DNA from: an uncultured Alteromonadaceae bacterium
Lineage (GTDB): Bacteria > Pseudomonadota > Gammaproteobacteria > Pseudomonadales > Halieaceae
Direction of reading: 5' to 3'
Assembly: GCA_913064725.1 (NCBI GenBank)
Contig: CAJYAI010000003.1
Span: 26,452 to 90,451 of the forward strand
DNA length: 64,000 nt
This document shows, piece after piece, positions 37,255-47,677 of this stretch. The notes below the pieces were generated by a model. The model searched no databases, was not told where the DNA came from, and worked only from the letters and a program-made list of their open reading frames with translations. The position numbers and the translations under genes were made by a program. Position 1 is the stretch's first letter, and the number at the start of each line of letters is the position of its first letter.

Positions 37255-37493
37255 GTGACAACACACAGGGTGCTCTCAAAGTCGCAGCTGAGGACGCTAT
37301 TCGTCAGTTCATCGCGATTTTAGATGGCGAAGATACGACCGATTTTTATGAACTCGTGCTCGCGGAAGTCGAAGAGCCCCTTCTACGCGTAGTCATGGAG
37401 TACACAGGCAATAACCAGAGTCGTGCTGCTGCCATGCTGGGGCTGAACCGAGGCACACTCAGAAAAAAACTACGTCAATATAAACTTCTTTAA
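37251..37493 (+). CDS. fis: DNA-binding protein Fis
   Basis: 80 residues, shorter than E. coli Fis (98) at the N-terminus. The C-terminal half is highly conserved: EEPLLRVVMEYTGNNQSRAA then MLGLNRGTLRKKLRQYKLL, the dimerisation helix and helix-turn-helix. Fis bends DNA and controls rRNA and growth-phase genes. Starts in the dusB stop codon. purH follows 15 bp later, so fis and the purine genes may be partly co-transcribed. Confidence 0.96.
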   Translation: MSDNTQGALKVAAEDAIRQFIAILDGEDTTDFYELVLAEVEEPLLRVVMEYTGNNQSRAAAMLGLNRGTLRKKLRQYKLL

Positions 37494-37508
37494 CAAAAAG
37501 GTATCCCC

Positions 37509-39083
37509 ATGAGCGAGGCGAGAATCGCCCCAATACAACGCGCGTTAATCAGTGTTTCAGACAAAACGGGGGTTGTGGCTTTTGCAAAAGCACTGGCTGA
37601 AAACGGCGTGACCATACTGTCAACTGGTGGCACCTGCCGACTGCTGATGTCAGAGGGCATTGCGGTCACCGAAGTGTCTGATCACACCGGCTTCCCAGAG
37701 ATGATGGATGGTCGAGTCAAAACACTGCATCCCAAAATCCACGGCGGTATTTTAGGGCGTCGTGGCACCGACGATGCGGTCATGTCGGATAACGATATTG
37801 ACGGTATCGATCTTGTTGTGGTGAATCTCTACCCCTTCGAGTCAACGGTGGCGAATCCGGATTGTTCGCTCGGTGATGCCATTGAAAATATCGATATCGG
37901 AGGACCAACAATGGTCCGTGCAGCGGCGAAAAACCATCGGGATGTCGCCATCGTGGTCGATAATAGCGACTTCCCGCGGGTACTCTCCCAGCTCTCCGCG
38001 CACGGTGGTACCACCGATGAATTGCGGTTCGATCTCGCAGTAAAGGCCTTTGAGCACACCGCTGGCTACGACGGCGCCATTGCCAATTACCTCGGCCGGC
38101 GAGTCGATGCGGGTGAGCCGAGCGCCTTCCCGCGCACGGCAAACTTTCAGTTCGAGCGAAGTTCAGTCATGCGCTACGGTGAGAATCCTCATCAAAGTGC
38201 GGCATTTTATGTAGATCGCAAGGCCAGTGAGGCGGGGGTAGGATCCGCTGTTCTGCATCAGGGAAAACCTTTGAGCTACAATAATGTTGCAGATGCAGAC
38301 GCTGCAATTGAGTGCGTTAAATCATTTGATGCGCCGGCGTGTGTCATTGTGAAGCATGCCAACCCCTGTGGCGTAGCAGTGGCGCCCACTCTTCTCGAAG
38401 CCTATCGCCTAGCCTTTGAAACGGATACCGAATCAGCCTTTGGTGGCATTATTGCCTTTAACCGCGAACTGGACGCCGAAACCTTATCTTCCATTATCGA
38501 ATCTCAGTTTGTTGAAGTGATCACGGCACCAGCCATTGCCGAAAGTGCGTTGGAAGCCGTTGCAGCCAAACCCAATGTACGGGTTTTATCCACCGGCTAT
38601 TGGGGTGACAGAAGCGCCGCCTGGGACTTGAAGAAAGTTAACGGTGGCCTACTTATACAAGATCGAGATGATCATGTTCTGTTACCGAAAGACGTCAGCG
38701 TGGTATCCGACCGCGCGCCGACTGAGCAAGAGATGGGCGATCTATTATTTGCCTGGCGAGTTGCGAAATTTGTGAAATCCAATGCCATTGTTTACGCCTC
38801 TCACCAGCGGACTATTGGCGTGGGAGCAGGTCAAATGTCCCGTGTCAATTCAGCCCGAATAGCCGCCATTAAGGCCGAGCACGCGGGTCTTGATGTTGCC
38901 GGTGCGGTCATGGCATCTGATGCCTTTTTCCCGTTTCGCGACGGCATCGATAATGCCGCCGAGAGGGGAATTCGGGCAGTGATTCAGCCCGGCGGATCTA
39001 TAAGAGACGAGGATGTGATCGCAGCGGCGAACGAGGCTGGGATGGCCATGGTATTCACCGGCGTACGGCACTTTAGACACTAA
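37509..39083 (+). CDS. purH: Bifunctional AICAR formyltransferase/IMP cyclohydrolase
   Basis: Last two steps of IMP synthesis. The N-terminal cyclohydrolase (about 1-200) has [27 protein letters not shown] and [20 protein letters not shown]; the formyltransferase part has [26 protein letters not shown] and [15 protein letters not shown], then [12 protein letters not shown] and [13 protein letters not shown]. 524 residues is standard. The stop codon lies inside a 10-bp tandem repeat; purD follows 22 bp later. Confidence 0.97.
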   Translation: MSEARIAPIQRALISVSDKTGVVAFAKALAENGVTILSTGGTCRLLMSEGIAVTEVSDHTGFPEMMDGRVKTLHPKIHGGILGRRGTDDAVMSDNDIDGIDLVVVNLYPFESTVANPDCSLGDAIENIDIGGPTMVRAAAKNHRDVAIVVDNSDFPRVLSQLSAHGGTTDELRFDLAVKAFEHTAGYDGAIANYLGRRVDAGEPSAFPRTANFQFERSSVMRYGENPHQSAAFYVDRKASEAGVGSAVLHQGKPLSYNNVADADAAIECVKSFDAPACVIVKHANPCGVAVAPTLLEAYRLAFETDTESAFGGIIAFNRELDAETLSSIIESQFVEVITAPAIAESALEAVAAKPNVRVLSTGYWGDRSAAWDLKKVNGGLLIQDRDDHVLLPKDVSVVSDRAPTEQEMGDLLFAWRVAKFVKSNAIVYASHQRTIGVGAGQMSRVNSARIAAIKAEHAGLDVAGAVMASDAFFPFRDGIDNAAERGIRAVIQPGGSIRDEDVIAAANEAGMAMVFTGVRHFRH

Positions 39084-39104
39084 CAGACACTAACAGGCAC
39101 TGAC
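39075..39104. repeat. Three 10-bp tandem repeats across the purH stop
   Basis: AGACACTAAC, AGACACTAAC and AGGCACTGAC lie end to end, running from the last codons of purH through its TAA (39081-39083) to one base before the purD ATG. The third copy differs at two positions. Confidence 0.85.
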
Positions 39105-39105
39105 C

Positions 39106-40380
39106 ATGAATGTACTGATGATTGGCGGCGGTGGCCGCGAACATGCTCTGGCATGGAAACTCGCCCAGTCGAAGGCAGTGCAGACGGTTTTTGTCGCACC
39201 GGGCAATGCGGGGACGGCTGCTGAGCCAAAGTGTCAGAACGTGGATATCAACCCAACTGATTTTGCTTCTTTATCGTCATTCGCCGAACACAACGATTGC
39301 CAACTCACCGTAGTTGGGCCTGAAGCGCCACTGGTTGACGGCATTGTTGATCACTTTGATCAACTGGGACTGAAATGCTTTGGCCCAAGCGCCGCCGCAG
39401 CTCAACTAGAGGGATCAAAAGCGTTTACAAAGGACTTCTTGGCACGGCACGATATTCCCACAGGTGCCTACGCCACCTTTGTAGAGGCTGAGGCAGCTTG
39501 CGACTATATTCGGCGTCAGGGCGCACCCATTGTGGTTAAAGCCGATGGACTAGCCGCGGGCAAAGGCGTCATTGTCGCAATGACCATCGAGCAGGCCGAG
39601 GCGGCAGCGAGAGACATGTTGTCAGGCAATGCCTTCGGAGAAGCGGGTGCTCGCGTCGTCATCGAGGAGTTCTTATCAGGCGAGGAAGCCAGCTTTATCG
39701 TCATGGTTGATGGCACTGACGTGCAGACGATGGCGACATCGCAAGATCATAAGCGCGTTGGCGAGGGTGACTCGGGTCCAAACACGGGGGGTATGGGTGC
39801 GTATTCCCCAGCTCCCGTAGTGACGCCCGCCATCCATCAGCGCGTGATTGAGGAGATCATCACACCAACCGTGGAGGGTATGCTTCAGGATGGCAATCGG
39901 TATCGTGGTTTTCTCTATGCGGGCCTGATGATCGACGACACTGGAGCACCCAAGGTCATCGAATTTAACTGCCGCTTTGGCGATCCGGAAACACAGCCGA
40001 TTATGATGCGTTTGGAGTCAGATCTCGTTCAGCACTGCCTCGCAGCCTGCTCCGGTTCGCTCGGGAACGAGTCTGTGCTGTGGAGTCAAGATGCCACTAT
40101 CGGCGTCGTGCTTGCATCCGAGCATTACCCAGAGTCGAGCCCTACTGGTCTGCCGATTGCAGGCTTAGACGCCGGCTCCGAGTCGGTAAAGGTTTTTCAC
40201 GCAGGCACCCGCACTGAGGCCGGCAGCGTCGTAACATCTGGAGGTCGCGTTCTGTGTGTTACAGCCAAAGCGCCCTCGTTGTCAGAGGCTGCTAAACTCG
40301 CCTACTCAGCCGCATCCAACATCAGCTGGCAGGGCATGAAATTTCGCAGCGATATTGGTTGGCGAGCACTAGAGCGCTAA
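39106..40380 (+). CDS. purD: Phosphoribosylamine–glycine ligase
   Basis: Second step of purine synthesis, ATP-grasp fold. Start VLMIGGGGREHALAWKLAQS, then VVGPEAPLVDGIVD, VKADGLAAGKGVIVA, the QDHKRVGEGDSGPNTGGMGA loop and EFNCRFGDPETQ metal site are visible. 424 residues fits. Directly after purH; purHD order is common in this class. Confidence 0.97.
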   Translation: MNVLMIGGGGREHALAWKLAQSKAVQTVFVAPGNAGTAAEPKCQNVDINPTDFASLSSFAEHNDCQLTVVGPEAPLVDGIVDHFDQLGLKCFGPSAAAAQLEGSKAFTKDFLARHDIPTGAYATFVEAEAACDYIRRQGAPIVVKADGLAAGKGVIVAMTIEQAEAAARDMLSGNAFGEAGARVVIEEFLSGEEASFIVMVDGTDVQTMATSQDHKRVGEGDSGPNTGGMGAYSPAPVVTPAIHQRVIEEIITPTVEGMLQDGNRYRGFLYAGLMIDDTGAPKVIEFNCRFGDPETQPIMMRLESDLVQHCLAACSGSLGNESVLWSQDATIGVVLASEHYPESSPTGLPIAGLDAGSESVKVFHAGTRTEAGSVVTSGGRVLCVTAKAPSLSEAAKLAYSAASNISWQGMKFRSDIGWRALER

Positions 40381-40409
40381 GCTCAGAGCAAAGAGAAGGT
40401 ACTAACGTC

Positions 40410-41057
40410 ATGCAAAGACAACTGACACGAATGGACCACGTCCTTTCGACGATCGACACCGCCATGCGAGAGTTAAGCCAGCGGACAAGCGCCATGTCTG
40501 GTGAACGTCCGTCTCCCGCGGCAGGCCACAAGGATGCTGAGCTGAACGACTCAGAGCGCAAACATGCTGGTGGTTTGATGCGAATCAACCACACGGGCGA
40601 GGTGTGCGCGCAGGCCCTGTATCGAGGACAAGCCCTAGTCGCTAAGTCTGAAAAAACACGTGAGGCACTGCTGCAGGCAGCGCAAGAAGAGAAGGATCAC
40701 CTAGACTGGTGTGAGGAGCGAATCGATGAGCTAGGCGCCCACACAAGCCGCCTCAACCCACTATTTTTTGCCAGTTCTTACATTTTAGGCGCCATCACCG
40801 GGACGATTGGTGACAAGGTCAGCCTCGGCTTTGTTCACGCAACCGAGGAAGGTGTCGCCGCGCACCTCAAAGAACACTTACAGAAGTTGCCTGCCGACGA
40901 TCGAAAATCGCAATTGGTTCTGCAACAGATGCTGGTCGAAGAGGAACGACATGGCGAGCACGCGCTTGAACACGGCGGAGAGGAGTTTCCGAGGGGAATC
41001 AAGCGAGTCATGCGAGCCAGCAGTCAACTCATGACAAAGACAACCTATTGGTTATAA
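40410..41057 (+). CDS. coq7: Ubiquinone biosynthesis monooxygenase Coq7
   Basis: Di-iron hydroxylase that adds the last ring hydroxyl of ubiquinone. Carboxylate and His ligands are visible in LMRINHTGEVCAQALYRGQ, AAQEEKDHLDWCEERIDEL, HATEEGVAAHLKEHL and MLVEEERHGEHA. The ATG at 40410 has GAGAAGG upstream and gives 215 residues as in Pseudomonas Coq7. Indicates aerobic ubiquinone synthesis. In Pseudomonas coq7 is likewise near OsmC, crp/vfr and trpCDG. Confidence 0.94.
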   Translation: MQRQLTRMDHVLSTIDTAMRELSQRTSAMSGERPSPAAGHKDAELNDSERKHAGGLMRINHTGEVCAQALYRGQALVAKSEKTREALLQAAQEEKDHLDWCEERIDELGAHTSRLNPLFFASSYILGAITGTIGDKVSLGFVHATEEGVAAHLKEHLQKLPADDRKSQLVLQQMLVEEERHGEHALEHGGEEFPRGIKRVMRASSQLMTKTTYWL

Positions 41058-41121
41058 AAAGAAGTGGAAAAAAACAGAAGCGGTTATACAACAGAAGGCA
41101 ACGCGAAGTAGTTAAGAGCCG

Positions 41122-41544
41122 TCAGTGACTTATCGTCTCGTGAGAATGTGTCACCTTAACGCCACCCGTCGCGAGCATAATTGACGCCGAGCAATACTTT
41201 TCTGCTGACAGCTGAACGGCTCGCGCAACTTGATTGTCTTTGATTCCATCGCCCTCTACGACAAAGTGCAGGTTGATCGCTGTAAACACGGCAGGCGTGC
41301 CGTCAGCACGCTCCGCCTGAAGTTCGACGCGACAATCGGTAATGACTTGCCGTGACTTTTTGAGCATTGTCAGAACATCGAATAAGGCGCACCCACCGGT
41401 GCCAAGTAGCAACATCTCCATGGGTCGCAAACCGTGGTTTTTCCCACCAAGCTCCGGAGGACCGTCCATCACCACACTGTGGCCTGAGCCAGACTCACCG
41501 AGCGTCATCACACCATCCACCCATTTCACTGTGCCATGCATCAT
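41122..41544 (-). CDS. OsmC-family peroxiredoxin-like protein (140 aa)
   Basis: OsmC/Ohr fold: KNHGLRPMEMLLLGTGGCAL has the first redox Cys, and AEKYCSASIML the second. Such proteins reduce organic peroxides or act on other thiol-linked substrates. GAGGGATA precedes the ATG at 41544, and this start gives the usual length. It is divergent from crp across a 100-bp spacer that carries a plausible promoter for crp. Confidence 0.9.
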   Translation of the reverse strand: MMHGTVKWVDGVMTLGESGSGHSVVMDGPPELGGKNHGLRPMEMLLLGTGGCALFDVLTMLKKSRQVITDCRVELQAERADGTPAVFTAINLHFVVEGDGIKDNQVARAVQLSAEKYCSASIMLATGGVKVTHSHETISH

Positions 41545-41587
41545 TATCCCTCGTTCTGTTTCACTACTGTGGCCCACGACGCTAGAG

Positions 41588-41617
41588 TTGGCAGCGCGTA
41601 AGATGTGCCGCTATGCT
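41588..41617 (+). promoter_or_regulatory. Possible sigma-70 promoter upstream of crp
   Basis: TTGGCA at 41588-41593 and TATGCT at 41612-41617 with an 18-bp spacer, 27 bp before the crp ATG. Both hexamers match consensus at four or more positions. Confidence 0.45.
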
Positions 41618-41644
41618 ACTGTAACTTCGCGCGCAATCACATAA

Positions 41645-42322
41645 ATGGCCCGATCGATGAACTACTTAGTAAGCAAGCGTATTCCCAATGCTGAAGCATT
41701 TCTCGAGCATTGTGAGCGTGTCTCGATGAAATCGAGGGCCATTGTTTTTCGGCAGGGCGAGCCGAGCCAGGAGCTTTATTTGATCCTCGACGGCTCCGTA
41801 TCGGTCATTGTTGATGACATTGAAGATCCCGAGCAGGAGATGGTCGTCAGCTACCTCAACCCCGGAGAGTTCTTTGGTGAAATGGGGCTCTTTGGCGAGG
41901 AGCACCGTACCGCTAATTTGGTCACGAGGACACCCTGTGAGTTTGGGCGCATCAGTTATGAAAAGTTTCATACGATTCGTCAGCAGTACCCTGACGTGCT
42001 TTACGCACTGACAACGCAGATTGGCCAGCGCCTTAAAAATACAACGAGAAAACTCGCCGACCTCACTTTTATTGACGTCTACGGCCGCATTCACCGCTCG
42101 CTGATTCAATTGACCAGCCTTCCTGAAGCCATGACACATCCAGACGGAATGCAAATCCGCGTAACGCGCCAAGAGCTTGGTAAGCTCGTCGGCTGTTCCC
42201 GCGAAATGGCCGGCCGAGTGCTCAAAATGCTGGAAGGTGATGGCTATATCACAGTCGCTGGAAAGACTATCGTCGTGCTCAGGGAGCCCGTCAACATTGC
42301 CTCTTCAGTCATTAACTCTTAG
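41645..42322 (+). CDS. crp: cAMP receptor protein, Crp/Vfr type
   Basis: 225 residues. The cyclic-nucleotide domain (about 20-130) has [35 protein letters not shown] with the cAMP-contacting Glu and Arg-Thr (Arg-Ser in E. coli), a long dimer helix ([20 protein letters not shown]), and the helix-turn-helix [20 protein letters not shown] then KMLEGDGYI. The recognition helix keeps the Arg/Glu pair of E. coli Crp (SRE..GR), so it should bind TGTGA-type sites. Converges with trpC and overlaps it by 11 bp. Confidence 0.95.
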   Translation: MARSMNYLVSKRIPNAEAFLEHCERVSMKSRAIVFRQGEPSQELYLILDGSVSVIVDDIEDPEQEMVVSYLNPGEFFGEMGLFGEEHRTANLVTRTPCEFGRISYEKFHTIRQQYPDVLYALTTQIGQRLKNTTRKLADLTFIDVYGRIHRSLIQLTSLPEAMTHPDGMQIRVTRQELGKLVGCSREMAGRVLKMLEGDGYITVAGKTIVVLREPVNIASSVINS

Positions 42323-43124
42323 CACCCGCGACCATTTGGGCAAGCGCATCGCCGGGTGAGGGTTGCCGCATAAAAGACTCGCCAATCAGAAACGTCGATA
42401 CGCCCTGTCCCAACATCAGCTTCATATCCTCCGATGTATGCAGACCACTCTCTGTGACCACCTCGACACCCTCGGGCACACTAGCCAAGAGATCGAGCGT
42501 CGTAGTTAAGCTGGTGTCAAAGGTGTGCAAATCGCGGTTATTGATCCCGACAAGATCAAGATCCAAGACAAGCGCCCTATCGAGCTCGGCACGATCGTGA
42601 ACCTCCACTAACACATCGAGTTGCGCAATACGGGCCTCAGCAAACAGATCGGACAGTTGTTTATCATCAAGACAGGCGACGATCAGTAAAATGGCATCGG
42701 CACCAAGGGCTCGTGACTCCCAGATCTGATAACTTTCCAAGGTAAAGTCTTTGCGAATAGCGGGCAGGTGACTCGCTGCCCGAGCCGCCTGCAAATACTC
42801 ATCACTACCCTGAAAAAAATCGATATCGGTCAGGACAGAGAGACAGGCAGCGCCACCCAACTCATAACTTTTCGCTATTGACGCTGGGTCAAAATCGTCT
42901 CGAATAACCCCTTTACTGGGGCTCGCCTTTTTGATTTCAGCAATAACTGCGGGACTGCCCGAACGCACCCGTTGCTGCAACGCAGCAATAAATCCGCGAG
43001 GTGCACTCTGCGCTTCAGCTCGAGCTATCAACTCAGCAACCGTCGTCTGTCGCTTGCGCTCAGCGATTTCCTCTCGCTTGCGATCGCAAATACGTCTTAG
43101 TACGGTCGGTGTGGTAGTCGACAT
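42312..43124 (-). CDS. trpC: Indole-3-glycerol phosphate synthase
   Basis: TIM-barrel enzyme of tryptophan synthesis; monofunctional (no TrpF fusion), as in Pseudomonas. [38 protein letters not shown] with the catalytic Lys, [34 protein letters not shown] and [10 protein letters not shown] are visible. 270 residues. Its ATG shares the base at 43124 with the TGA stop of trpD. Confidence 0.97.
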   Translation of the reverse strand: MSTTTPTVLRRICDRKREEIAERKRQTTVAELIARAEAQSAPRGFIAALQQRVRSGSPAVIAEIKKASPSKGVIRDDFDPASIAKSYELGGAACLSVLTDIDFFQGSDEYLQAARAASHLPAIRKDFTLESYQIWESRALGADAILLIVACLDDKQLSDLFAEARIAQLDVLVEVHDRAELDRALVLDLDLVGINNRDLHTFDTSLTTTLDLLASVPEGVEVVTESGLHTSEDMKLMLGQGVSTFLIGESFMRQPSPGDALAQMVAGAKS

Positions 43125-44161
43125 TATGCGTCTCCCATGGTCTGAGTTTTCGCTGCAAAACCGTTGAGACGCTGCAGAGCCTTGCCTGAGCGGATGGCCT
43201 CATATGCTAAAGCGATTCCCTCTGATAATGAATTTGCTTGGCCTCCAACGTACAAACCTGCCCCAGCGTTCATTGCGATGATAGAGCGCGCTTTGTCTGC
43301 TCGAGGGGTATCGACACCACCCAAGGCGGCACGAATCAGGGCGGCCGAATCATCGGCATTGGCCACGGACAAATCCTCGACCGAGTCGTGGGCATGACCG
43401 TACTCTTGAGGATCAATCTGATACTCAACTAACTCGCCATCGACGAGCTCGCAAACCTGCGTCTTCGCACTGATCGATATTTCATCCAAGCCATCTTCTC
43501 CATGAACGACCATAACGTGCTCGCTACCCAAATCACGCAGTGCGGCCGCCATCACCTTGCATAATGAGGCTGAAAAGACACCCAGCACCTGTCGGCGTGC
43601 ACCGGCCGGGTTAGTCAGTGGGCCCAGAATATTGAAAATAGTTCGTACAGCCAGTTGTTGGCGCGGCCCGATGGCGTGCTTCATTGCGCTGTGGTGCATG
43701 GGTGCGAACATGAAGCCAACACCCAGCGCATCAATGCAGTCGGCAATTGCATCGGGGGTGACGGCTAAATTGACGCCAAGCGCCGACAGTACATCAGATG
43801 ATCCGGAGGAGCTCGAGACTGATCGATTGCCATGCTTGGCAATTCGACCGCCTGCCGCTGCAACGACGAATGTGGCCGCGGTAGATACGTTAAATAAGTT
43901 GGCGCCATCACCACCGGTGCCAGCTAGGTCAATCAGTCCGTCAGTGCCAATCGGGACGGGGGTCGCCAGGGCGCGCATGACAGCTGCAGCACCGACAATT
44001 TCGTCGATAGTCTCCCCCTTCATCCGAAGACCGACTAGCAAGCCGCCAATTTGTGCCTCGGTTGCCTCGCCCTGCATAACCGTTCGGATGACGGATTCCA
44101 TATCGCTGCGCAATAAGGACTGGCCACTAACAACGCGCGCGATTGCCGTTTGAATATCCAT
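43124..44161 (-). CDS. trpD: Anthranilate phosphoribosyltransferase
   Basis: Motifs [40 protein letters not shown] and [20 protein letters not shown] are the PRPP- and anthranilate-binding signatures; [13 protein letters not shown] near the N-terminus fits. 345 residues. Separate from trpG (not fused as in E. coli). Confidence 0.97.
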   Translation of the reverse strand: MDIQTAIARVVSGQSLLRSDMESVIRTVMQGEATEAQIGGLLVGLRMKGETIDEIVGAAAVMRALATPVPIGTDGLIDLAGTGGDGANLFNVSTAATFVVAAAGGRIAKHGNRSVSSSSGSSDVLSALGVNLAVTPDAIADCIDALGVGFMFAPMHHSAMKHAIGPRQQLAVRTIFNILGPLTNPAGARRQVLGVFSASLCKVMAAALRDLGSEHVMVVHGEDGLDEISISAKTQVCELVDGELVEYQIDPQEYGHAHDSVEDLSVANADDSAALIRAALGGVDTPRADKARSIIAMNAGAGLYVGGQANSLSEGIALAYEAIRSGKALQRLNGFAAKTQTMGDA

Positions 44162-44170
44162 TGAAAGACC

Positions 44171-44767
44171 TCAGCCCGCTTGCTGTAAAAAGTTTTGCAG
44201 CATGGCGTGCCCATGCTCAGTGAGAATCGACTCGGGGTGAAACTGGACACCCTCTACCGCGAGCGTCTTGTGACGAAGGCCCATGATGACATCTATTTCT
44301 CCATCAGCACCAACCGTCCAAGCAGTGACCTCTAAACACTCGGGTAAGGTCTTTGGGTCAACGACCAGCGAGTGGTATCGGGTGGCCGTAAATGGCGAGG
44401 GCAGGCCAGCGAATACACCCTGCCCCCTATGATGAACATCACTGGTCTTGCCGTGCATTACTTCCGGCGCACGAATAATATCGCCACCATAGGCCGCACC
44501 AATGCTTTGCATACCCAAGCAGATACCAAATATCGGTATCTCACCCGCAAATTGCGTTATCGCGGCAATCGACACGCCAGCCTCAGTTGGCGAGCAAGGC
44601 CCAGGTGATATACACAATAATTCAGGCTTGAACCCTGCGATCTCGTCAGTCGTAATGTCATCATTGCGATGCACGGCAACCGATGCGTCAAGCTCCCACA
44701 GGTACTGCACGACGTTCCAAGTGAATGAATCGTAATTGTCGATCATCAATACATTAGGCGCACTCAT
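44171..44767 (-). CDS. trpG: Anthranilate synthase glutaminase component
   Basis: Class I glutamine amidotransferase. [47 protein letters not shown] with nucleophile Cys83, and [13 protein letters not shown] with the catalytic His and Glu. 198 residues. Supplies ammonia to TrpE. Lies 4 bp after trpE. It may also serve PabB if no pabA exists elsewhere. Confidence 0.96.
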   Translation of the reverse strand: MSAPNVLMIDNYDSFTWNVVQYLWELDASVAVHRNDDITTDEIAGFKPELLCISPGPCSPTEAGVSIAAITQFAGEIPIFGICLGMQSIGAAYGGDIIRAPEVMHGKTSDVHHRGQGVFAGLPSPFTATRYHSLVVDPKTLPECLEVTAWTVGADGEIDVIMGLRHKTLAVEGVQFHPESILTEHGHAMLQNFLQQAG

Positions 44768-44771
44768 TGGC

Positions 44772-46256
44772 TTAACTCGCCTCCACCATCGCAGCTGCTC
44801 TCAGCACGGCTCTTGCTTTATTCAGAGTTTCCTCCCACTCGGATGCTGGTATCGAGTCGGCAACGACGCCAGCACCGGCTTGCACAATGAGTGTGTCATC
44901 TTTGACTATTGCCGTACGAATGGCGATGGCCGTATCCATATCCCCAGACCACGCTAAATAGCCGACGGCACCGCCATAGACGCCACGCTTCACAGGCTCA
45001 AGCTCATCAATAATTTCCATTGCCCTAATTTTCGGCGCTCCGCTCAGTGTTCCGGCCGGTAGTGTGGCTCGCAATGCATCGATAGCGGTCACATTATCCC
45101 GCGACTCGCCTGTCACATTTGAGACGATGTGCATGACGTGAGAGTACTTCTCGATAACCATCTTATCGGTCAATTGAACGGTGCCTGGTGCCGCAACTCG
45201 CCCGACATCATTACGACCCAAGTCTATCAACATCAGATGTTCCGCTCGCTCCTTCTCATCCGAAAGCAGCGTGGCAGCGAGGGCCGCATCCTCCTCCTCA
45301 GTTGCACCCCTGCGTATGGTGCCCGCGATCGGTCTTACCGTGATTTGACCTCGCTCTGCACGAACTAAAATCTCAGGCGAACTGCCAACAACATGAAACT
45401 CATCAAGATCGAGATAATACAAATACGGCGACGGGTTTAAGTGACGAAGTGCTCTATATAAATTCACGGGGTCTGCAGTGAATGGCAACGACATCCTTTG
45501 CGAGACGACAACCTGCATGACATCGCCGTCGAGAATGTAATCCTTAACACGCGTCACCCAAGACTCAAATGTCGCTTGATCGGTTTCGAATGTCACCCGA
45601 GACTCAATGTCTGTCGTGTCTGTTGAGCTAAGCTCAAATCGCGTCAGGGGTGCCATGGGCTCATGCAATTGCCCCTCTAACTCCGCAAGCCGCTGAGTTG
45701 CCTGATCAAATGCATGTTGATCGGAGGCATCTGCACTCACAATCAAGGTAAGCGTGCCGCGAAGGTTGTCAAAGACCACCACCTCTTCAGCCAGCATCAG
45801 CAAAATATCAGGCGACTCCAATGTGTCTCGATTGGCAGATTTGGCTAATTTAGGCTCTACATAACGAACCGTGTCATAAGCAAAGTAGCCGACCCATCCG
45901 CCATGAAAGACAGGTAACGTCTCTAGCGGTGCGCTCGATGCAGATCCATGTAACTGCTCAATTTCGGCCAGCGGATCGTCAACTTCGTAACGTTCAGAAA
46001 GTCTGTCGCCTGTAAAGCGCTCGATAATGTGGCCTCGGACTTCAAGACGCTCAGTAGCTGGCAGTCCAACAATGGAATAGCGACTCCATTTTTCTCCGCC
46101 CTCAACTGACTCAAATAGGAATGAATACGGTGATTGACATAGCTTTGTATAGGTCGAGAGCGGCGTCTCGGTATCTGCCAAAAGCGTGCGCGTGAGGGGA
46201 ATGCGAGAATACCCCCGCCCCACCAGCGCATCGAATTCAGCGCGACTCAATGTCAT
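44772..46256 (-). CDS. trpE: Anthranilate synthase component I
   Basis: Converts chorismate to anthranilate. [20 protein letters not shown] and [19 protein letters not shown] hold the tryptophan feedback region; the chorismate-binding domain has [37 protein letters not shown] then [23 protein letters not shown] and [20 protein letters not shown]. 494 residues. The start overlaps rpe by 4 bp, so rpe–trpE–trpG–trpD–trpC look like one transcript. No leader peptide rich in Trp is seen. Confidence 0.96.
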   Translation of the reverse strand: MTLSRAEFDALVGRGYSRIPLTRTLLADTETPLSTYTKLCQSPYSFLFESVEGGEKWSRYSIVGLPATERLEVRGHIIERFTGDRLSERYEVDDPLAEIEQLHGSASSAPLETLPVFHGGWVGYFAYDTVRYVEPKLAKSANRDTLESPDILLMLAEEVVVFDNLRGTLTLIVSADASDQHAFDQATQRLAELEGQLHEPMAPLTRFELSSTDTTDIESRVTFETDQATFESWVTRVKDYILDGDVMQVVVSQRMSLPFTADPVNLYRALRHLNPSPYLYYLDLDEFHVVGSSPEILVRAERGQITVRPIAGTIRRGATEEEDAALAATLLSDEKERAEHLMLIDLGRNDVGRVAAPGTVQLTDKMVIEKYSHVMHIVSNVTGESRDNVTAIDALRATLPAGTLSGAPKIRAMEIIDELEPVKRGVYGGAVGYLAWSGDMDTAIAIRTAIVKDDTLIVQAGAGVVADSIPASEWEETLNKARAVLRAAAMVEAS

Positions 46257-46930
46257 TGCGATTTAACCTGTGCCAACTCGTTGCGCATGTTACGGATGAC
46301 GTCTGCATAGTCTGGCTTTCCAAATATCGCAGAGCCAGCAACGAACGTATCGGCACCGGCCTCTGCCGCCGCCCTGATGTTAGCCGGACCAATGCCGCCA
46401 TCGACCTCGAGGCGAATATCGAGTCCGGATTGATCAATCAGTAAACGTGCCTCGTGTAACTTATCTAACGTAGAGGGGATAAACGATTGTCCGCCATAAC
46501 CAGGATTGACTGACATCAGCAAAATCATATCCACTTTATCGAGCACATACTGGAGCGCATCAAGGCTGGATGCCGGGTTGAATACCAGGCCTGATTTGCA
46601 GCCTGCGTCACGGATCAACTGAAGCGTTCTATCGACGTGTGTTGACGCATCGGGGTGGAAGGTAATGTACGAGGCGCCGGCATCAGCAAACATGCCGACC
46701 AATGCATCGACAGGCTTGACCATAAGATGAACGTCAATGGGCGCTGTAATGCCGTAATTCCGAAGGGCGCTGCAGACCATGGGTCCGACTGATAAATTCG
46801 GCACATAGTGATTGTCCATGACATCGAAATGCACGATGTCGGCACCAGCGGCCAGCACGGCCTCGACGTCCTCGCCCAAGCGGGCGAAATCCGCAGCCAA
46901 AATAGAGGGTGCGATCAGGTAATCACGCAT
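46253..46930 (-). CDS. rpe: Ribulose-phosphate 3-epimerase
   Basis: TIM barrel of the pentose phosphate pathway. [57 protein letters not shown] and [11 protein letters not shown] with catalytic Asp and metal His residues are visible. 225 residues. In many relatives gph (phosphoglycolate phosphatase) lies between rpe and trpE; here rpe and trpE overlap directly. Confidence 0.97.
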   Translation of the reverse strand: MRDYLIAPSILAADFARLGEDVEAVLAAGADIVHFDVMDNHYVPNLSVGPMVCSALRNYGITAPIDVHLMVKPVDALVGMFADAGASYITFHPDASTHVDRTLQLIRDAGCKSGLVFNPASSLDALQYVLDKVDMILLMSVNPGYGGQSFIPSTLDKLHEARLLIDQSGLDIRLEVDGGIGPANIRAAAEAGADTFVAGSAIFGKPDYADVIRNMRNELAQVKSQ

Positions 46931-46999
46931 ATCAGTGTCCGATGATGTAAAAGTGCGTAGTGTAAAGCGCGGCGACCAAAGCCACCAGTCGAGAGGACA

Positions 47000-47677
47000 T
47001 TAGTCAGCGGCGCGCGACAGCCGTGCTTCAAGAACTGACAGACGATGCGGCGTTCCTACATCTGACCAATGCCCATGCCACAGCTCGCCTGATACTCGTC
47101 CGGACGCGATCGCGAGATCCAGCAGTGGCTTCAGGGGCACAATCCCTGCAGGCGCGCTAGCGAACAACTCGCGGCGCACGACCGACAAACCGGCAAAGGT
47201 CGCCCTAGGAGCACCGTTCGCAGCAAGTCGTCCATGGCTGATTGGGAAATCGCCAGCGGGATGTTGTGAAGGATTCGGGACCATAATCAAGTGTGCCAGG
47301 TCGTCTCCTAATTCAACTGCACACAACCGAGATAGTGGGTAGTCGGTAAACACATCACCATTGACGACAATAAACGGGGCGTCATCCAGTAACGGTAATG
47401 CCCTTATGATGCCGCCACCCGTTTCGAGAGGACTGTCCTCCAGCGATATGTGTATGCGACAGCCCCAGCGACTGCCATCGCCACAAAAATCGACTATCTG
47501 GGCCGCCAGGTATGACGCGTTAATTACCAGCTTAGTAATGCCTGCCGCAACGAGCGCCTCAATGTGATGCTCCAGAAGCGGCCGTCCAGCAACCTCAATC
47601 AGTGGCTTAGGCTTCGTATCGGTCAGTGGTCGCATACGACGACCCTCACCCGCAGCCAGAATCATTGCCTGCCTCAT
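47000..47677 (-). CDS. murU: N-acetylmuramate-alpha-1-phosphate uridylyltransferase MurU
   Basis: Sugar nucleotidyltransferase: MILAAGEGRRMRPLTDTKPK then PLIEVAGRPLL is the NTP-binding signature, INASYLAAQIV and FIVVNGDVFTDYPL the metal site. ATG 47677 overlaps the amgK stop (ATGA) and gives 225 residues, the MurU length. With AmgK it forms UDP-MurNAc from MurNAc, bypassing de novo synthesis; the gene pair itself is the best evidence for MurU over a generic RfbA-like enzyme. Confidence 0.93.
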   Translation of the reverse strand: MRQAMILAAGEGRRMRPLTDTKPKPLIEVAGRPLLEHHIEALVAAGITKLVINASYLAAQIVDFCGDGSRWGCRIHISLEDSPLETGGGIIRALPLLDDAPFIVVNGDVFTDYPLSRLCAVELGDDLAHLIMVPNPSQHPAGDFPISHGRLAANGAPRATFAGLSVVRRELFASAPAGIVPLKPLLDLAIASGRVSGELWHGHWSDVGTPHRLSVLEARLSRAAD

